Positions 49,409 to 58,727 are shown, counted from the stretch's first letter. The stretch is DNA of 64,000 nt from Pseudomonas asiatica (GCF_009932335.1 NZ_BLJF01000003.1:806001-870000); one strand, 5' to 3'. Made by a program: numbers and translations. The notes: a model not told the origin generated them from the letters alone.

Positions 49409-50524
49409 TTAAACTACACCTTCAGCCGGTAAGATCTCGACAACTTCCAGGTCATACCCTGCCAAACCGATGAACTTAGCGGGAGAGCCCATGTTCCGAA
49501 TTTTCTTTACCCCCAGATCCTGCAAAATCTGAGCCCCCGTGCCTAGCTCAGCATAAGTGCGGGAATGAGCCCGCTGGCATTTACGACTAGGCGTGGTTAA
49601 TTGAGGCACACGCTCAAGCAAAGCTTGAGACGTTTCATGTGTGGCGAGTATCACCACTACACCATGCCCTACCGAAGCGACTTTCTCCAAAGCCCCCCAT
49701 AGCGTCCAGCTACTGGGGATGGTGCATTCGGCTCCAACCAGGTCGCATAGAGGATCTATGGCATGCACTCTTACCAAAGTGGGTTCATCGCCATGTAATC
49801 GCCCCATGACCATGGCCATGTGAACACCACCCTCTATGACGTCCTCATAGGTCACCAAGCGAAAGATGCCATGTACCGTTGGTAATTCCCGCTCGCCGAT
49901 ACGCACAACCGTGCGCTCTGTCGTCAGGCGGTGATGGATCAGGTCAGCGATAGTTCCGATTTTGATGCCATGCCTCTCGGCGAATGCTTCAAGATCACCT
50001 CGGCGCGCCATGCTCCCATCATCGTTCATCACTTCCACAATTACGGAGGCAGGCGTCAGTCCGGCCAAGCGCGCAAGGTCACACCCCGCCTCGGTATGGC
50101 CAGCCCTTGTAAGCACACCTCCCTCACGGGCTCGTAAAGGAAAAATATGGCCAGGCTGGACTAGATCATCAGCGGTAGAGTCAGGATGCACAGCAGTCAA
50201 AACGGTGTGAGCTCGATCTGCTGCCGAGATACCCGTCGTGACACCGTGGGCGGCCTCAATCGAGACTGTAAAAGCGGTCGTGAAGGCGCCCCGATTACTG
50301 GGCACCATCTGCTCCAGGCCCAAGCGGACACAATGATCATCAGTCAGAGTAAGGCAGATGAGACCTCGCGCTTCTCGTGCCATGAAATTGATGATGTCCG
50401 GAGTACATTTTTCAGCAGCGATCAGCAGATCACCTTCGTTTTCCCGGTCTTCGTCATCCACCAGAAGGACAAGCTTGCCCTGACGAAAGTCATCGATGAT
50501 TTCTTCGATTGTGTTGAAAGGCAT
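49409..50524 (-). CDS. RibBA-like: DHBP synthase with degenerate GTP cyclohydrolase II domain
   Basis: A 371-residue fusion. The N-terminal 3,4-dihydroxy-2-butanone 4-phosphate synthase domain is well conserved ([16 protein letters not shown] acidic loop; [16 protein letters not shown]). The C-terminal domain keeps the fold ([17 protein letters not shown] ... [15 protein letters not shown]) but lacks the CxxGDxF and RCDC zinc residues of GTP cyclohydrolase II, so that half is probably inactive. Extra RibB activity may raise riboflavin supply for the flavin enzymes in the island. Start at 50524. Confidence 0.85.
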   Translation of the reverse strand: MPFNTIEEIIDDFRQGKLVLLVDDEDRENEGDLLIAAEKCTPDIINFMAREARGLICLTLTDDHCVRLGLEQMVPSNRGAFTTAFTVSIEAAHGVTTGISAADRAHTVLTAVHPDSTADDLVQPGHIFPLRAREGGVLTRAGHTEAGCDLARLAGLTPASVIVEVMNDDGSMARRGDLEAFAERHGIKIGTIADLIHHRLTTERTVVRIGERELPTVHGIFRLVTYEDVIEGGVHMAMVMGRLHGDEPTLVRVHAIDPLCDLVGAECTIPSSWTLWGALEKVASVGHGVVVILATHETSQALLERVPQLTTPSRKCQRAHSRTYAELGTGAQILQDLGVKKIRNMGSPAKFIGLAGYDLEVVEILPAEGVV

Positions 50525-50558
50525 ATTGTTATTGGTCGCCTAAGAGTGGAGTACGGAG

Positions 50559-51512
50559 TTAACGAAGGCAGGCTTCAAATGAGCTGCGTAGCGCTTCAGA
50601 TTCAAGATTGCGGCCAATGAAGACGAGCTTGCTAACACGTGGCTCGCCGTCAGCCCAAAGCCGCTGGACATCACCGTCAGCCATCGCCTGAACACCTTGA
50701 AATACGAAGCGGCGCGGCTCATTGGTAAAAGCCAAAATCCCTTTGTATCGAAGAAGGTCTTCACCGTACTCGCGCTGCAGGGTCTGGATGAACCCCATGA
50801 ATCGGTCTGGTACAACTTCCTTCTCAGTCGTCAGAGAAACGCTCACAACTTCGTCATCATGACGGTGGAGAAGAATGGGCTTTGACTGCCCCCCATTTTC
50901 CAATCGAAGAGTCTCCAGGGTAAAAGACCCACGCCCGGTGAGTATGGAGACGTCCAGATCACAATGGCGTGTTCGGAAGTGTTCGGCTTGGGGGCTCAAT
51001 CTGCGCAAGAGACCTTCGACGGCGTCAGCCTGGCTTCCGGTAAGCGTCTCGACTTTGTTCAGCAAGACCGTATCCGCAAACGCCAGTTGCTGGACGATCT
51101 CGGGGTGCCGCTTCCAGTAGCTTTCGATGTGTGCTCCATCGACAACACACACCACTGAATCCAATACCAGGTCGTCGTTCAAATCATCATCGAGCATGAA
51201 GGTTTGAGCTATTGGTGCTGGGTTGGCCAATCCTGTTGTCTCGATGACGAGGGCATCGAACCCACCCTTCTCGAGCAGGATTTCTAGACTGTGCAAAAGA
51301 TCGCCGCGAACAGAACAGCACAGGCATCCATTGCTGAGCTGAATGACCTGCTCATCTCTGTTCTCAATCAGCTCTGAGTCGATCCCAAGCTCTGCAAATT
51401 CGTTGACGATGACTGCATAGCGCCTACCGCCAGGTGCGGTAAGCATCCGCCTGAGAAGCGTTGTCTTTCCGGCCCCCAAGTACCCGGTTAGCACAGTGAC
51501 TGGGATTTTCAT
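50559..51512 (-). CDS. CobW/COG0523 family GTP-binding protein
   Basis: A 317-residue metal-handling GTPase. Walker A is GYLGAGKTTLLRRML at residues 9-23; the metal site is GCLCCSVRGDLL (CxCC) near residue 62-73; NKxD is NKVE. C-terminal CobW_C domain (EYGEDLLRYKGILAFTNEPR). Start 51512 (MKIPVTVLTGYLG) is preferred to 51542. Such GTPases deliver zinc or other metals; the adjacent metal-dependent amidohydrolase or RibBA may be the client, which is inference. Confidence 0.87.
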   Translation of the reverse strand: MKIPVTVLTGYLGAGKTTLLRRMLTAPGGRRYAVIVNEFAELGIDSELIENRDEQVIQLSNGCLCCSVRGDLLHSLEILLEKGGFDALVIETTGLANPAPIAQTFMLDDDLNDDLVLDSVVCVVDGAHIESYWKRHPEIVQQLAFADTVLLNKVETLTGSQADAVEGLLRRLSPQAEHFRTRHCDLDVSILTGRGSFTLETLRLENGGQSKPILLHRHDDEVVSVSLTTEKEVVPDRFMGFIQTLQREYGEDLLRYKGILAFTNEPRRFVFQGVQAMADGDVQRLWADGEPRVSKLVFIGRNLESEALRSSFEACLR

Positions 51513-51747
51513 AGCGATGACTCCGACGGCAGATCCTGACATCTACTCCGCTCAAACAGCCGTTGAGCGACCCGTGGAAAAAGGCGTTGACAACCAATTT
51601 CTTTGCTGATTATGTATCAATTCGCTAAGAAAAAAAACAAAAGCGGAATCCCGCAGGTCGGAAATCACGTTTTCCGTAGCTAGCGAGTCTGGTGCGACGG
51701 CCAATCCGTCCTCCAGCATCCTGAGGCTCCGCGCTGGAGAAGCAACG
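51513..51747. promoter_or_regulatory. Divergent promoter region
   Basis: The gap separates cobW (minus) from the amidohydrolase gene (plus). A -35 ttgaca (51587-51592) is followed by an AT-rich region with only a weak -10 (ttatgt or tatgta). The Lrp-type regulator could bind here. Confidence 0.35.
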
Positions 51748-53406
51748 ATGATCGAAAGAGATGCGCCATCCGAGAGAATTCTCCTCGGCGGCAAGGTGAT
51801 TACCATGAGCCAGGATGCTGACCAGCATGCTCAAGGTATCGTCATTCGAGGCGACCGAATTGTGAGGCTGATCCGACGCGATCAGGTTGAGCAGTTCCGC
51901 ACCCCCTCCACCGTCATCACCGACCTTGGTGATCGAACCCTGATGCCAGGATTCGTGGACGTCCACGCCCATGCTGAAGTGGTATGCCGCACAACGTTCA
52001 ACACCATCGATTGTCGAGCACCGGAGTGCTCTTCAATTGAAGATGTGTCCGCCTTGCTCGCCAAAGCCCGAGACGAGAAAGCCCCTGGGGAATGGATTGT
52101 CGGCCAAGGAAACCTGTTCTTTGACCGCAAGCTGCGGGAGGGACGACTCCCCACCAGAGAAGAGCTCGATTCGGTAAGCCTTGAACATCCGATAGCCATC
52201 CGCGCCGGCGGACACATCACCGTGCTGAACAGCAAAGCCCTTGAAGTCGCGGGTATAGATCGCGATTACGTACCACCAGAGTTCAGTGTCACGGGGCTTC
52301 CTATCGTTGAACGCGATGAAAACGGCGACCCAACCGGAGTGGTCAAGGAGATGGACACGTTGCTTCCTCTCCCAGGTTGCGACCGTTCAACCCTGAAAAG
52401 CGCCTTGAAAGCGGGCCTTTTCGAGTATTTTACGCGATTCGGTGTGACCACGATTGGCGAAATCTCGGAGACCGTCGAAGGCATCCAGTGCATGGACGAG
52501 ATGGCATGTGAAGGTACTCTGCCGGTCGCTATGAGGGTCTACATTTGGGCGCCAGGCACTATGGAGCTGGATGAGGCATGCAACTGGCAGGAAAAAATCC
52601 AGCTCAATGCCTCTGAGCATATGATCCGCATGCAGGGGATAAAGCTGTTTGCCGATGGGGGGTTCTCCGCGAAAAGCGCTGCGGTGAGTTGCCCTTATCT
52701 GGGCCTGAATGGCCAGTGCGGAGAGATCGCATTCCCCAAATACTTTTTCCGCCGAGCTTACGAACAGTCTCAGAAAAGCGGGCTTCAACTTGCAGTCCAC
52801 GCTAACGGTGACCGTGCCCAGGAGTGGCTCTGTGAACTCGTTGAGTCGATGGGCGGGGCCAGTAGTGGCCGTACCCGCATGCGTATCGAGCACGCTGGCA
52901 ATTTCATGCCCCGCCAAAAGACCATGGAAGCGTGGGCTGCAGCGGGCATCATCCCTGTCCCTCAGCCGGTGTTCATCTATACCTTCGGTGAATACTTCCC
53001 CGATTACCTCGGAGACACAGGACGCATCGGTCGTTTCCCATTCAAAGACCTCCTTGCCCAAGGTTGGAAGCTTTCCGGCAGTTCGGACGTCTGGATCGGT
53101 TCTGAACGTGAAGCGACGAACCCCCTCTTCAGTGTCTGGTGCTGCGTAAAGCGTCAAACCTACTCTGGCAGCTTCATCGATCCCGAGCAGGCGATCACCT
53201 TGGAGCAGGCACTGCGCATGCATACCCTGGATGCAGCAGCCACAATGGGAGAAGAAGACATTCGAGGCAGCATCACTCCTGGGAAGCTCGCCGATATCAT
53301 TGCACTGGACAGAGACCCATTTGCTGTACCAGTTGATGAACTTAGAAATATAAAAGTGGAATACGTACTCACACAAGGACGTGCGGCTCTTAACCTTACC
53401 TGTTAA
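51748..53406 (+). CDS. Amidohydrolase family protein (YtcJ-like)
   Basis: A 552-residue amidohydrolase. The metal site pattern begins LMPGFVDVHAHAEVV (HxH near residue 71-75); later LAVHANGDRAQEWL and RMRIEHAGN; SGSSDVWIGSEREATNPLFS near the end; then GSITPGKLADIIALDRDP. YtcJ-like enzymes cleave amide or N-formyl bonds; the substrate here is unknown. First of a + strand group with a small membrane protein and a permease. Confidence 0.88.
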   Translation: MIERDAPSERILLGGKVITMSQDADQHAQGIVIRGDRIVRLIRRDQVEQFRTPSTVITDLGDRTLMPGFVDVHAHAEVVCRTTFNTIDCRAPECSSIEDVSALLAKARDEKAPGEWIVGQGNLFFDRKLREGRLPTREELDSVSLEHPIAIRAGGHITVLNSKALEVAGIDRDYVPPEFSVTGLPIVERDENGDPTGVVKEMDTLLPLPGCDRSTLKSALKAGLFEYFTRFGVTTIGEISETVEGIQCMDEMACEGTLPVAMRVYIWAPGTMELDEACNWQEKIQLNASEHMIRMQGIKLFADGGFSAKSAAVSCPYLGLNGQCGEIAFPKYFFRRAYEQSQKSGLQLAVHANGDRAQEWLCELVESMGGASSGRTRMRIEHAGNFMPRQKTMEAWAAAGIIPVPQPVFIYTFGEYFPDYLGDTGRIGRFPFKDLLAQGWKLSGSSDVWIGSEREATNPLFSVWCCVKRQTYSGSFIDPEQAITLEQALRMHTLDAAATMGEEDIRGSITPGKLADIIALDRDPFAVPVDELRNIKVEYVLTQGRAALNLTC

Positions 53407-53469
53407 CTGCCAATTCAGCCGGTTGTCAAAGACCGGCCCTCACAAGAAAAGGTTGCAGGAGATAATAAA

Positions 53470-53622
53470 ATGCGTGCTTTACCGCTCGAACTTGAACAAA
53501 GAATAGCTCTGCTCGAAGAAGAACAAAATCAAGGAGCTGATTTTGACACCGCAACATGGTTCTGGCTCATTATTCTGGGGGTTATTATCCCAGTCGCCGT
53601 GGCTGTATGGGGGTGGGCATGA
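53470..53622 (+). CDS. Small single-pass membrane protein (50 residues)
   Basis: MRALPLELEQRIALLEEEQN, then ATWFWLIILGVIIPVAVAVW-like hydrophobic helix to the end GWA-stop. The ribosome site caggagataat precedes it and its stop overlaps the permease start (ATGA). The size and coupling suggest a small auxiliary subunit of the NCS1 permease. It is too short for routine gene callers. Confidence 0.65.
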   Translation: MRALPLELEQRIALLEEEQNQGADFDTATWFWLIILGVIIPVAVAVWGWA

Positions 53623-55064
53623 CTAAGCACAATGTGGCCGAAGCCGTTGCCGACACCTCGGCCTGGCCTCTGCTTCCAGCAGAACGTGTTTGGGGAAGCT
53701 GGCAACTCCTCATCGCCCTTACAACGGCAGGAGCTGCTACCTGGTGTTACATCATTGGTGAGTACGTAGGTTATTACCTTAATTTCCGTCAAGGATTTGC
53801 GGCCCTTACTGCAGGATGTATGTTCGGGATGCTGATCACCGTATTGGCAGCATTGCCCATTTGCTGCCGTTTCGGTGTTGACTCCATTGCCTCGAGCAAG
53901 CCTGCTTTTGGCACCAAGGGGTGGGTTATCCCCGCAAGCTTACAATTCCTATCCATCCTTGGCTGGAACTGTCTGCTGCTAATTTTCTTCGGAAAATCCA
54001 CAGCCCAATTCTTAGTCGCCGTTGGCCTCACTACCCCCGCACACAGTGGTATCGTTGAGCCGTGCGCTACGCTCTTCGCTTGCGTCTTGGTAATGCTACT
54101 GCTACTCAGAGGTTCTGGCGGTGTAGATCGAGTTGCGAAAATTTTGGTAGCCCATGTTTTCGTTGGCCTCTGGATGCTGTACATCATCGTGAACGAGCGC
54201 TGGGACGATTTGGCGATGGCAAAGCCAGCGCAGGCCTCGGCTGACCCTGTATGGAATTTCGTGACGGGCCTGGAACTAGGCATCGCAGCATCGCTGTCTT
54301 GGTGGCCATACATAGGGGCGATGTCCCGAATGGTTCCTAACGGCAAAAAAGCCGCTGTGCCGGCGATGCTAGGGCTGGGTGGTTCAGTCGCAGCGTTGAG
54401 TTTGATTGGGGTGGCAGGTGTTCTGGTTCTGAAAGTTTCAGACCCATCAGAATGGCTTCGAACGGTAGGCGGGCCGACCTACGCCATTATCTCGTTGGCC
54501 TTCGTCACTGCAGCAAACCTGGGCACAGCAGTAGCCGGTATCTACTGCTCCGCTCTGGGCTTGCGCCACTACAAAGTATTCGAAGAGATTTCGTGGAAGG
54601 TACTCCTGGTTATAATCATCACGCCTATCGCGATTATTGGTCTGGCAATACCGAACCTGTTCTTCAATAACTTCTCTGCGTTCCTCGGCTTTATTGGAGT
54701 TGGCTTCGCTCCGCTTTGTGGCATTCAGATTACTGATTACTATCTCTTGAGGAGAGGGAAAATCAATGTGCGGGGTCTGTTTGACGAAAGCGAGCCAATC
54801 TATCGTTATTGGAAAGGCGTGAACCCGGCAGCAGTCTTGGCTATGGTTGCTGGTGTTGCATCTTATATTTACGTTCTAAACCCACTGACCTTTGCTTCCA
54901 ACGCTCCATACCCGTTGATACCTGCTTCCATTTTGGCGGCGGTGGTAGCGAGCGTAGTATTCCTGCTCGTTACTCGACTCGTAGTGATTCCGTCTGGTAA
55001 AGGTGGCTACCCAAAGACTGAAAAGGTCTATCAGCCTGAAGAGCACAGTACCCCACCTATCTGA
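53619..55064 (+). CDS. NCS1 family permease
   Basis: A 481-residue transporter with about 12 membrane helices of the nucleobase:cation symporter-1 type (codB/allantoin/hydantoin permease family). Residues PAERVWGSWQLLIALTTAGA near 25 and SWWPYIGAMSRMV near 230 are typical. Start ATG 53619 overlaps the small membrane gene; an upstream start at 53556 is not family-like. It probably imports the N-containing substrate of the amidohydrolase. Confidence 0.9.
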   Translation: MTKHNVAEAVADTSAWPLLPAERVWGSWQLLIALTTAGAATWCYIIGEYVGYYLNFRQGFAALTAGCMFGMLITVLAALPICCRFGVDSIASSKPAFGTKGWVIPASLQFLSILGWNCLLLIFFGKSTAQFLVAVGLTTPAHSGIVEPCATLFACVLVMLLLLRGSGGVDRVAKILVAHVFVGLWMLYIIVNERWDDLAMAKPAQASADPVWNFVTGLELGIAASLSWWPYIGAMSRMVPNGKKAAVPAMLGLGGSVAALSLIGVAGVLVLKVSDPSEWLRTVGGPTYAIISLAFVTAANLGTAVAGIYCSALGLRHYKVFEEISWKVLLVIIITPIAIIGLAIPNLFFNNFSAFLGFIGVGFAPLCGIQITDYYLLRRGKINVRGLFDESEPIYRYWKGVNPAAVLAMVAGVASYIYVLNPLTFASNAPYPLIPASILAAVVASVVFLLVTRLVVIPSGKGGYPKTEKVYQPEEHSTPPI

Positions 55065-55069
55065 AACAA

Positions 55070-55093
55070 GCCCGCCAGCTAAATCTGGCGGGC
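55070..55093 (+). terminator. Hairpin between permease and SnoaL-like genes
   Basis: gcccgccag-ctaaat-ctggcgggc with a weak following T content. It may attenuate rather than stop transcription into the next gene. Confidence 0.5.
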
Positions 55094-55121
55094 ATCACCT
55101 TTAATGAATCCAGGTATCGGA

Positions 55122-55487
55122 ATGACCACACTGACAACAGAACTTTTAGACGACATCGTTGCCGCCTTCAACGAGCATGACGCCGAGAAAGTCATTAGCT
55201 TTTTTCACACAGAAGGTGAGCTGATAAGCGCGAGCGGTGGCAATGGCCGAGGCACTCTCACGAAGGGCAGAGACGCCATTAGGGAGGCCCTCAAGGCAAG
55301 GTTCACCGCCAGCCCTGATATCCAGTGGATGGAAGGCATGAGCTGGATCGCTGCAAATCAAGCGGTGACTGAATTTCGAGTGGTCGCGACCTTGCCAGAT
55401 GGTGGGAAACTGGACGTTCTGGGGTGCGACGTCTGGGAGTTTTCCGGAGATAAAATTCTCCGCAAAAACACCTACTACAAACAGTAG
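55122..55487 (+). CDS. SnoaL-like / NTF2-fold protein
   Basis: A ~121-residue NTF2-fold protein (MTTLTTELLDDIVAAFNEHD, then GRDAIREALKARFTASPDIQ). Members are isomerases, hydratases or helper proteins. An alternative start at 55104 adds six residues. Last of the + strand group; a terminator follows at 55561. Confidence 0.75.
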   Translation: MTTLTTELLDDIVAAFNEHDAEKVISFFHTEGELISASGGNGRGTLTKGRDAIREALKARFTASPDIQWMEGMSWIAANQAVTEFRVVATLPDGGKLDVLGCDVWEFSGDKILRKNTYYKQ

Positions 55488-55560
55488 ATCTGGTGGCCAA
55501 GCTCTACCTACTAATGAGCAGACCAGTTACGCCCTCTGGCAACCCGGATCACGAGTAGAA

Positions 55561-55586
55561 AAAAACGCCAGGGTTGGCGGTTTTTC
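55561..55586 (+). terminator. Terminator of the amidohydrolase group
   Basis: acgcca-ggg-ttggcggt with surrounding A and T runs (aaaaa before, ttttt after). It works in both directions by sequence. Confidence 0.7.
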
Positions 55587-55727
55587 AAAGTCTTGCTCGG
55601 GGTTGCCGGCTGTCCATGACGGGGTTTAGAGTGTCGTGAAGAGGTCTTTTCCTCAGAGAGGTATCGGTGCCGGATACGTACCAGATGAGGCTAACTAGAG
55701 GGCCGTCATCACGTCAAGGCGCTGTGC

Positions 55728-56093
55728 TTACTGCAGCCACGATTCCACGGTCTCAGCGCCATGCTCAGCTTTCCATGCCTTCAGAACGGCGTGGTTGCCG
55801 CCTTTAGTCTGCACGACTTCACCGTTGTGCGGGTTTTTGTAGACCTTCACTTCACGCGGCTTGCGAGTCGACTTCTCTTGGGCCTGGGGGGCCTGACGGC
55901 GAGTGCCTGCTTGTGGGTCAAGAATGTTGACTACCTCGCGGAGGCTGTAGCCGTACTCACCAAGCAATGCACGGAGTTTGTCTTCAAACTCCATTTCAGC
56001 CTGGATAGCGCCGTCACTTTTCATGGCTTCCAACTCAGCGAGTTGCTGGGCAAGCTGCTGCTCAAGGCGACGGAATTCTGCGAGACGAGACAT
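55728..56093 (-). CDS. MvaT/MvaU family nucleoid silencer
   Basis: A 121-residue H-NS-like xenogeneic silencer of pseudomonads. N-terminal coiled coil (MSRLAEFRRLEQQLAQQLAE), C-terminal AT-hook-like DNA-binding motif KVYKNPHNGEVVQTKGGNHA. The start at 56093 follows aggaagc; longer frames are rejected. Located in the island rather than the core, so it may silence the island or compete with host MvaT. Confidence 0.9.
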   Translation of the reverse strand: MSRLAEFRRLEQQLAQQLAELEAMKSDGAIQAEMEFEDKLRALLGEYGYSLREVVNILDPQAGTRRQAPQAQEKSTRKPREVKVYKNPHNGEVVQTKGGNHAVLKAWKAEHGAETVESWLQ

Positions 56094-56148
56094 TGTTAGC
56101 TTCCTAAATGGTCGGTCGTGCAAGAGTACATTCTGACCACACCGACCG

Positions 56149-56543
56149 CTACTCAGAAACGAGCGAAGCAATAATGCTATGTGCCGAGCAAAGCGTGCTG
56201 ACCCACGCTGTGCCCACCCGTTTTCCTGGGGAGCTACAGAACGAGCAGGTCTTCAGCGATAGCTCGATGGCCACATCAACGGCGCCTCGGCAGTACGCGT
56301 CCCCGCCATCGTAGAAAAGTGCAGCTCGCCTAATTTGGATTTGATCTGCGAGACGGTAACGGGCATCACCTCTGGGTGCCGAACCAAGTGAACCTGCAAT
56401 GTGTCGCAAAGCGCGAGGAGGATGTTCTTCCCACCTGGGCCACAGCAAATCTCATCGACGCCAAGATCAGAGAACATCTGAGGGTAGCGCTGACGAAACT
56501 CCCCAATATCGATCTCGGGAAGGGCTTCCGGGGACTGACTCAT
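56149..56543 (-). pseudogene. Frameshifted gene with C-terminal Cys cluster
   Basis: From ATG 56543 the frame reads MSQSPEALPEIDIGEFRQRY and is open to 56253; at about 56315 (tttt) the better match jumps to the next frame, which then reads FYDGGDAYCRGAVDVAIELS ... KTCSFCSSPGKRVGTAWVST and stops at 56149. A single-base change or a -1 slip at the T-run would join both into a ~131-residue protein. Read as a decayed gene; a programmed frameshift is less likely. Function unknown. Confidence 0.55.
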
Positions 56544-56810
56544 AGTGCTCAAGGCTTTCCAGAAGGAGTAGAGGCCCCGGCCATGGTGTGATTTGCGATC
56601 AAAATGGCAAGCAGAGCGCGCCGGCCAGGGATGGCCGAGAGGCGTGAGGATGGACGCCCCCAACGGGGCCGAGACCGGCAAAGCCGGGCTCGGTTTACGA
56701 CAGCCGGCCCCAGAGGGGCACGCCCAGGACTTAGCGGTGCATTTTGCTGAGCCGCTCGACCAGTCTAGCGGGTGGGTACAGCTCAGCGTGACCAAGCTCG
56801 ATTTTATAAA

Positions 56811-57200
56811 TCACTGGAGACGGTTGGGTGTTGGCATATAGCGATCACCTGCCAAACGCCGAAACTCTTGAAGGCTTCGCCGCCCCCCATCTTTCCTAAA
56901 CGTAGCCACCACGTACCTGGAGTTAAGGGTCGTGATAACCCAGAACCTCCCTTCTTTGGCCACAGACTGAATGTCAGATGTGCGGATCAGGTGGCCGTCT
57001 GCGAACCTACCAGTCGGGTGCTCAAGTAGGTGGCCAAATACAATGCCCACGGCGCTGCACGCGTGAATCTGGACGTTTACAAGATAGGCAGTTACCAGGG
57101 ACTCATAGTCCTGGTTCACCGCTCGAGCAATCCGTAGCAGATCGAAGTCGCTAAAGCGCTTCACATGGAAGTCGACCGCGACAGTGTTGATATCTGTCAC
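56811..57200 (-). CDS. Hypothetical protein (129 residues)
   Basis: Not recognised. MTDINTVAVDFHVKRFSDFD begins an alpha/beta protein. It overlaps the previous gene by four bases (ATGA) and so is likely co-expressed with it. Confidence 0.55.
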   Translation of the reverse strand: MTDINTVAVDFHVKRFSDFDLLRIARAVNQDYESLVTAYLVNVQIHACSAVGIVFGHLLEHPTGRFADGHLIRTSDIQSVAKEGRFWVITTLNSRYVVATFRKDGGRRSLQEFRRLAGDRYMPTPNRLQ

Positions 57201-57685
57201 GAGTGAGAACTCCGAGGTTCAGCCCCGGCATTCGGCTTTGTGGCACGACGTCGGTACAGCTCCTTCACGCCGGTCAGGGACTCGACATCAAGCCTAGGCT
57301 CGTGCGTATCGACGTATACGGCGCCGCTCTCGACCTCAAGCACACAGATGGGCACTTCTGCACGGTCGTAGCCCATCGACAACGACTTGAGCTTCTCCAT
57401 CTTCCAACCAGTGCCCTTGTTCATCCAGCCGGGAGTCATGACTTGAACATCCTGTACCACCAGGCACTCGTTCTGAGCCAACAGCAACTCCATGAGTCGC
57501 GGCTCATCGTTGAGCATCTCTTCATAGTCGACGAACCGATCCTCGTGCTGGCGCTTGAGGCTGACGTGATACCAGTGCGTCGCCAGGGATCGGGTGACTG
57601 CATGAAAGTGAGCGAGGCCATCCCCAAACATACCCACGGGGCCAGCCTGGTCTTGCGTGCTAATGCGGAACATCGTGAATCTCAT
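57197..57685 (-). CDS. Hypothetical protein (162 residues)
   Basis: Not recognised. MRFTMFRISTQDQAGPVGMF begins an alpha/beta protein with no membrane segments. Coupled to the next gene by a four-base overlap. Confidence 0.55.
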   Translation of the reverse strand: MRFTMFRISTQDQAGPVGMFGDGLAHFHAVTRSLATHWYHVSLKRQHEDRFVDYEEMLNDEPRLMELLLAQNECLVVQDVQVMTPGWMNKGTGWKMEKLKSLSMGYDRAEVPICVLEVESGAVYVDTHEPRLDVESLTGVKELYRRRATKPNAGAEPRSSHS

Positions 57686-57716
57686 CTGGGCAAGTCCGCC
57701 AGGCGGAGCTTGCGGG

Positions 57717-58115
57717 TCAAAATAATCCGAATATTGTCTTGAGCGAGGCAGTTTGCTCGCGACCTTGGCCGATCAACACATACACCGTGTTCCGTGTCTC
57801 AAACATGCATACGCCGTCATAGGTCTTGCACAGCGTCGACCGCACCCATCCGCCAGGCGGGAACCGCCCCTGGCTGTCGTAGGTGACGCAATGGGAGTAC
57901 AGGAACATCGGCTGCAGGCCTGCAGATCGAACCCTCGCGAGCGACTCAGGCGGCTCATCGACGTGGAAAAGAAGCCAGTCCTCAACAAGGCAGTACGGTC
58001 TACGGGGGAAGCGTTCGGCGAGCAGTGCCTCAATCTCAGGTCGAGACAGGGATGTGCCAGCGGAAGAGATTTTTCCTTCCTGGAGCAACTCGTGCTCAAC
58101 AGAGCTATCAGTCAC
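57717..58115 (-). CDS. DUF6957-like protein
   Basis: A 132-residue protein with VEDWLLFHVDEPPESLARVR and LYSHCVTYDSQGRFPPGGWV, a pattern I associate with the DUF6957 family found on Pseudomonas islands and phages. GTG 58115 with gaggtac upstream is chosen; an ATG at 58244 would add 43 atypical residues. Function unknown. Confidence 0.55.
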   Translation of the reverse strand: MTDSSVEHELLQEGKISSAGTSLSRPEIEALLAERFPRRPYCLVEDWLLFHVDEPPESLARVRSAGLQPMFLYSHCVTYDSQGRFPPGGWVRSTLCKTYDGVCMFETRNTVYVLIGQGREQTASLKTIFGLF

Positions 58116-58259
58116 CAAGTACCTCGGTATCCAAAACGACGAGGTGATGTGCGAACGGGATCGTAGCGGCAGATCGCCATTCGACTCACTCGAACCAATA
58201 TATCTGTTTGAGCGAGTCGAGGCAAACGAGGCATACCGTCTCATTTTGCGGAGGCAGAA

Positions 58260-58727
58260 ATGCCGCTACGCCATTCTCTCGCCGCCGTGCTTCAGTCGCT
58301 GCGAACGCAGCAAGGCCTGTCTCAGCAGGAGATCTCCGGCCTGGTTCGTCAACAAACGATCAGCGAGCTGGAAGCTGCTCGCTTCACGGCCACCATTGAT
58401 ACCGTGAGGGATCTGGCCATTTCGTTGAACATCAGCCCAGCCACCCTGTTCGCCATGGTGATTGCTGCTGAGAATCAGCAGACAACACACCAGGTGCTGA
58501 TCGACGCAATTGTGGAAGCGGAGGCCTTGGGCAGAGCCAACGAGATCATGGAACGACGGCCTCGCGAGATTGAGCATCCACGAGTCACGGCTGCCAGAGA
58601 GAAGTGGAAGGCAGTTCAAGCGCTGAAAAAAGACGGCCTCACCCAGGCTGAGGTGTCCCGTGCTCTGGGGTACTCGAAGGGCACTGTGTGGCGGCTTTGG
58701 GAGCGGGAGCCAGGCAGCTGCGGCTGA
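58260..58727 (+). CDS. XRE-like regulator with second C-terminal HTH
   Basis: A 155-residue protein. N-terminal XRE HTH (SLAAVLQSLRTQQGLSQQEI), C-terminal HTH LKKDGLTQAEVSRALGYSKG. Ribosome site cggaggc precedes the ATG. It is divergent from the DUF6957-type gene and probably represses it or the adjacent operon. In the next frame to its end, 58700-58806 continues a similar repeat (see findings). Confidence 0.7.
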   Translation: MPLRHSLAAVLQSLRTQQGLSQQEISGLVRQQTISELEAARFTATIDTVRDLAISLNISPATLFAMVIAAENQQTTHQVLIDAIVEAEALGRANEIMERRPREIEHPRVTAAREKWKAVQALKKDGLTQAEVSRALGYSKGTVWRLWEREPGSCG

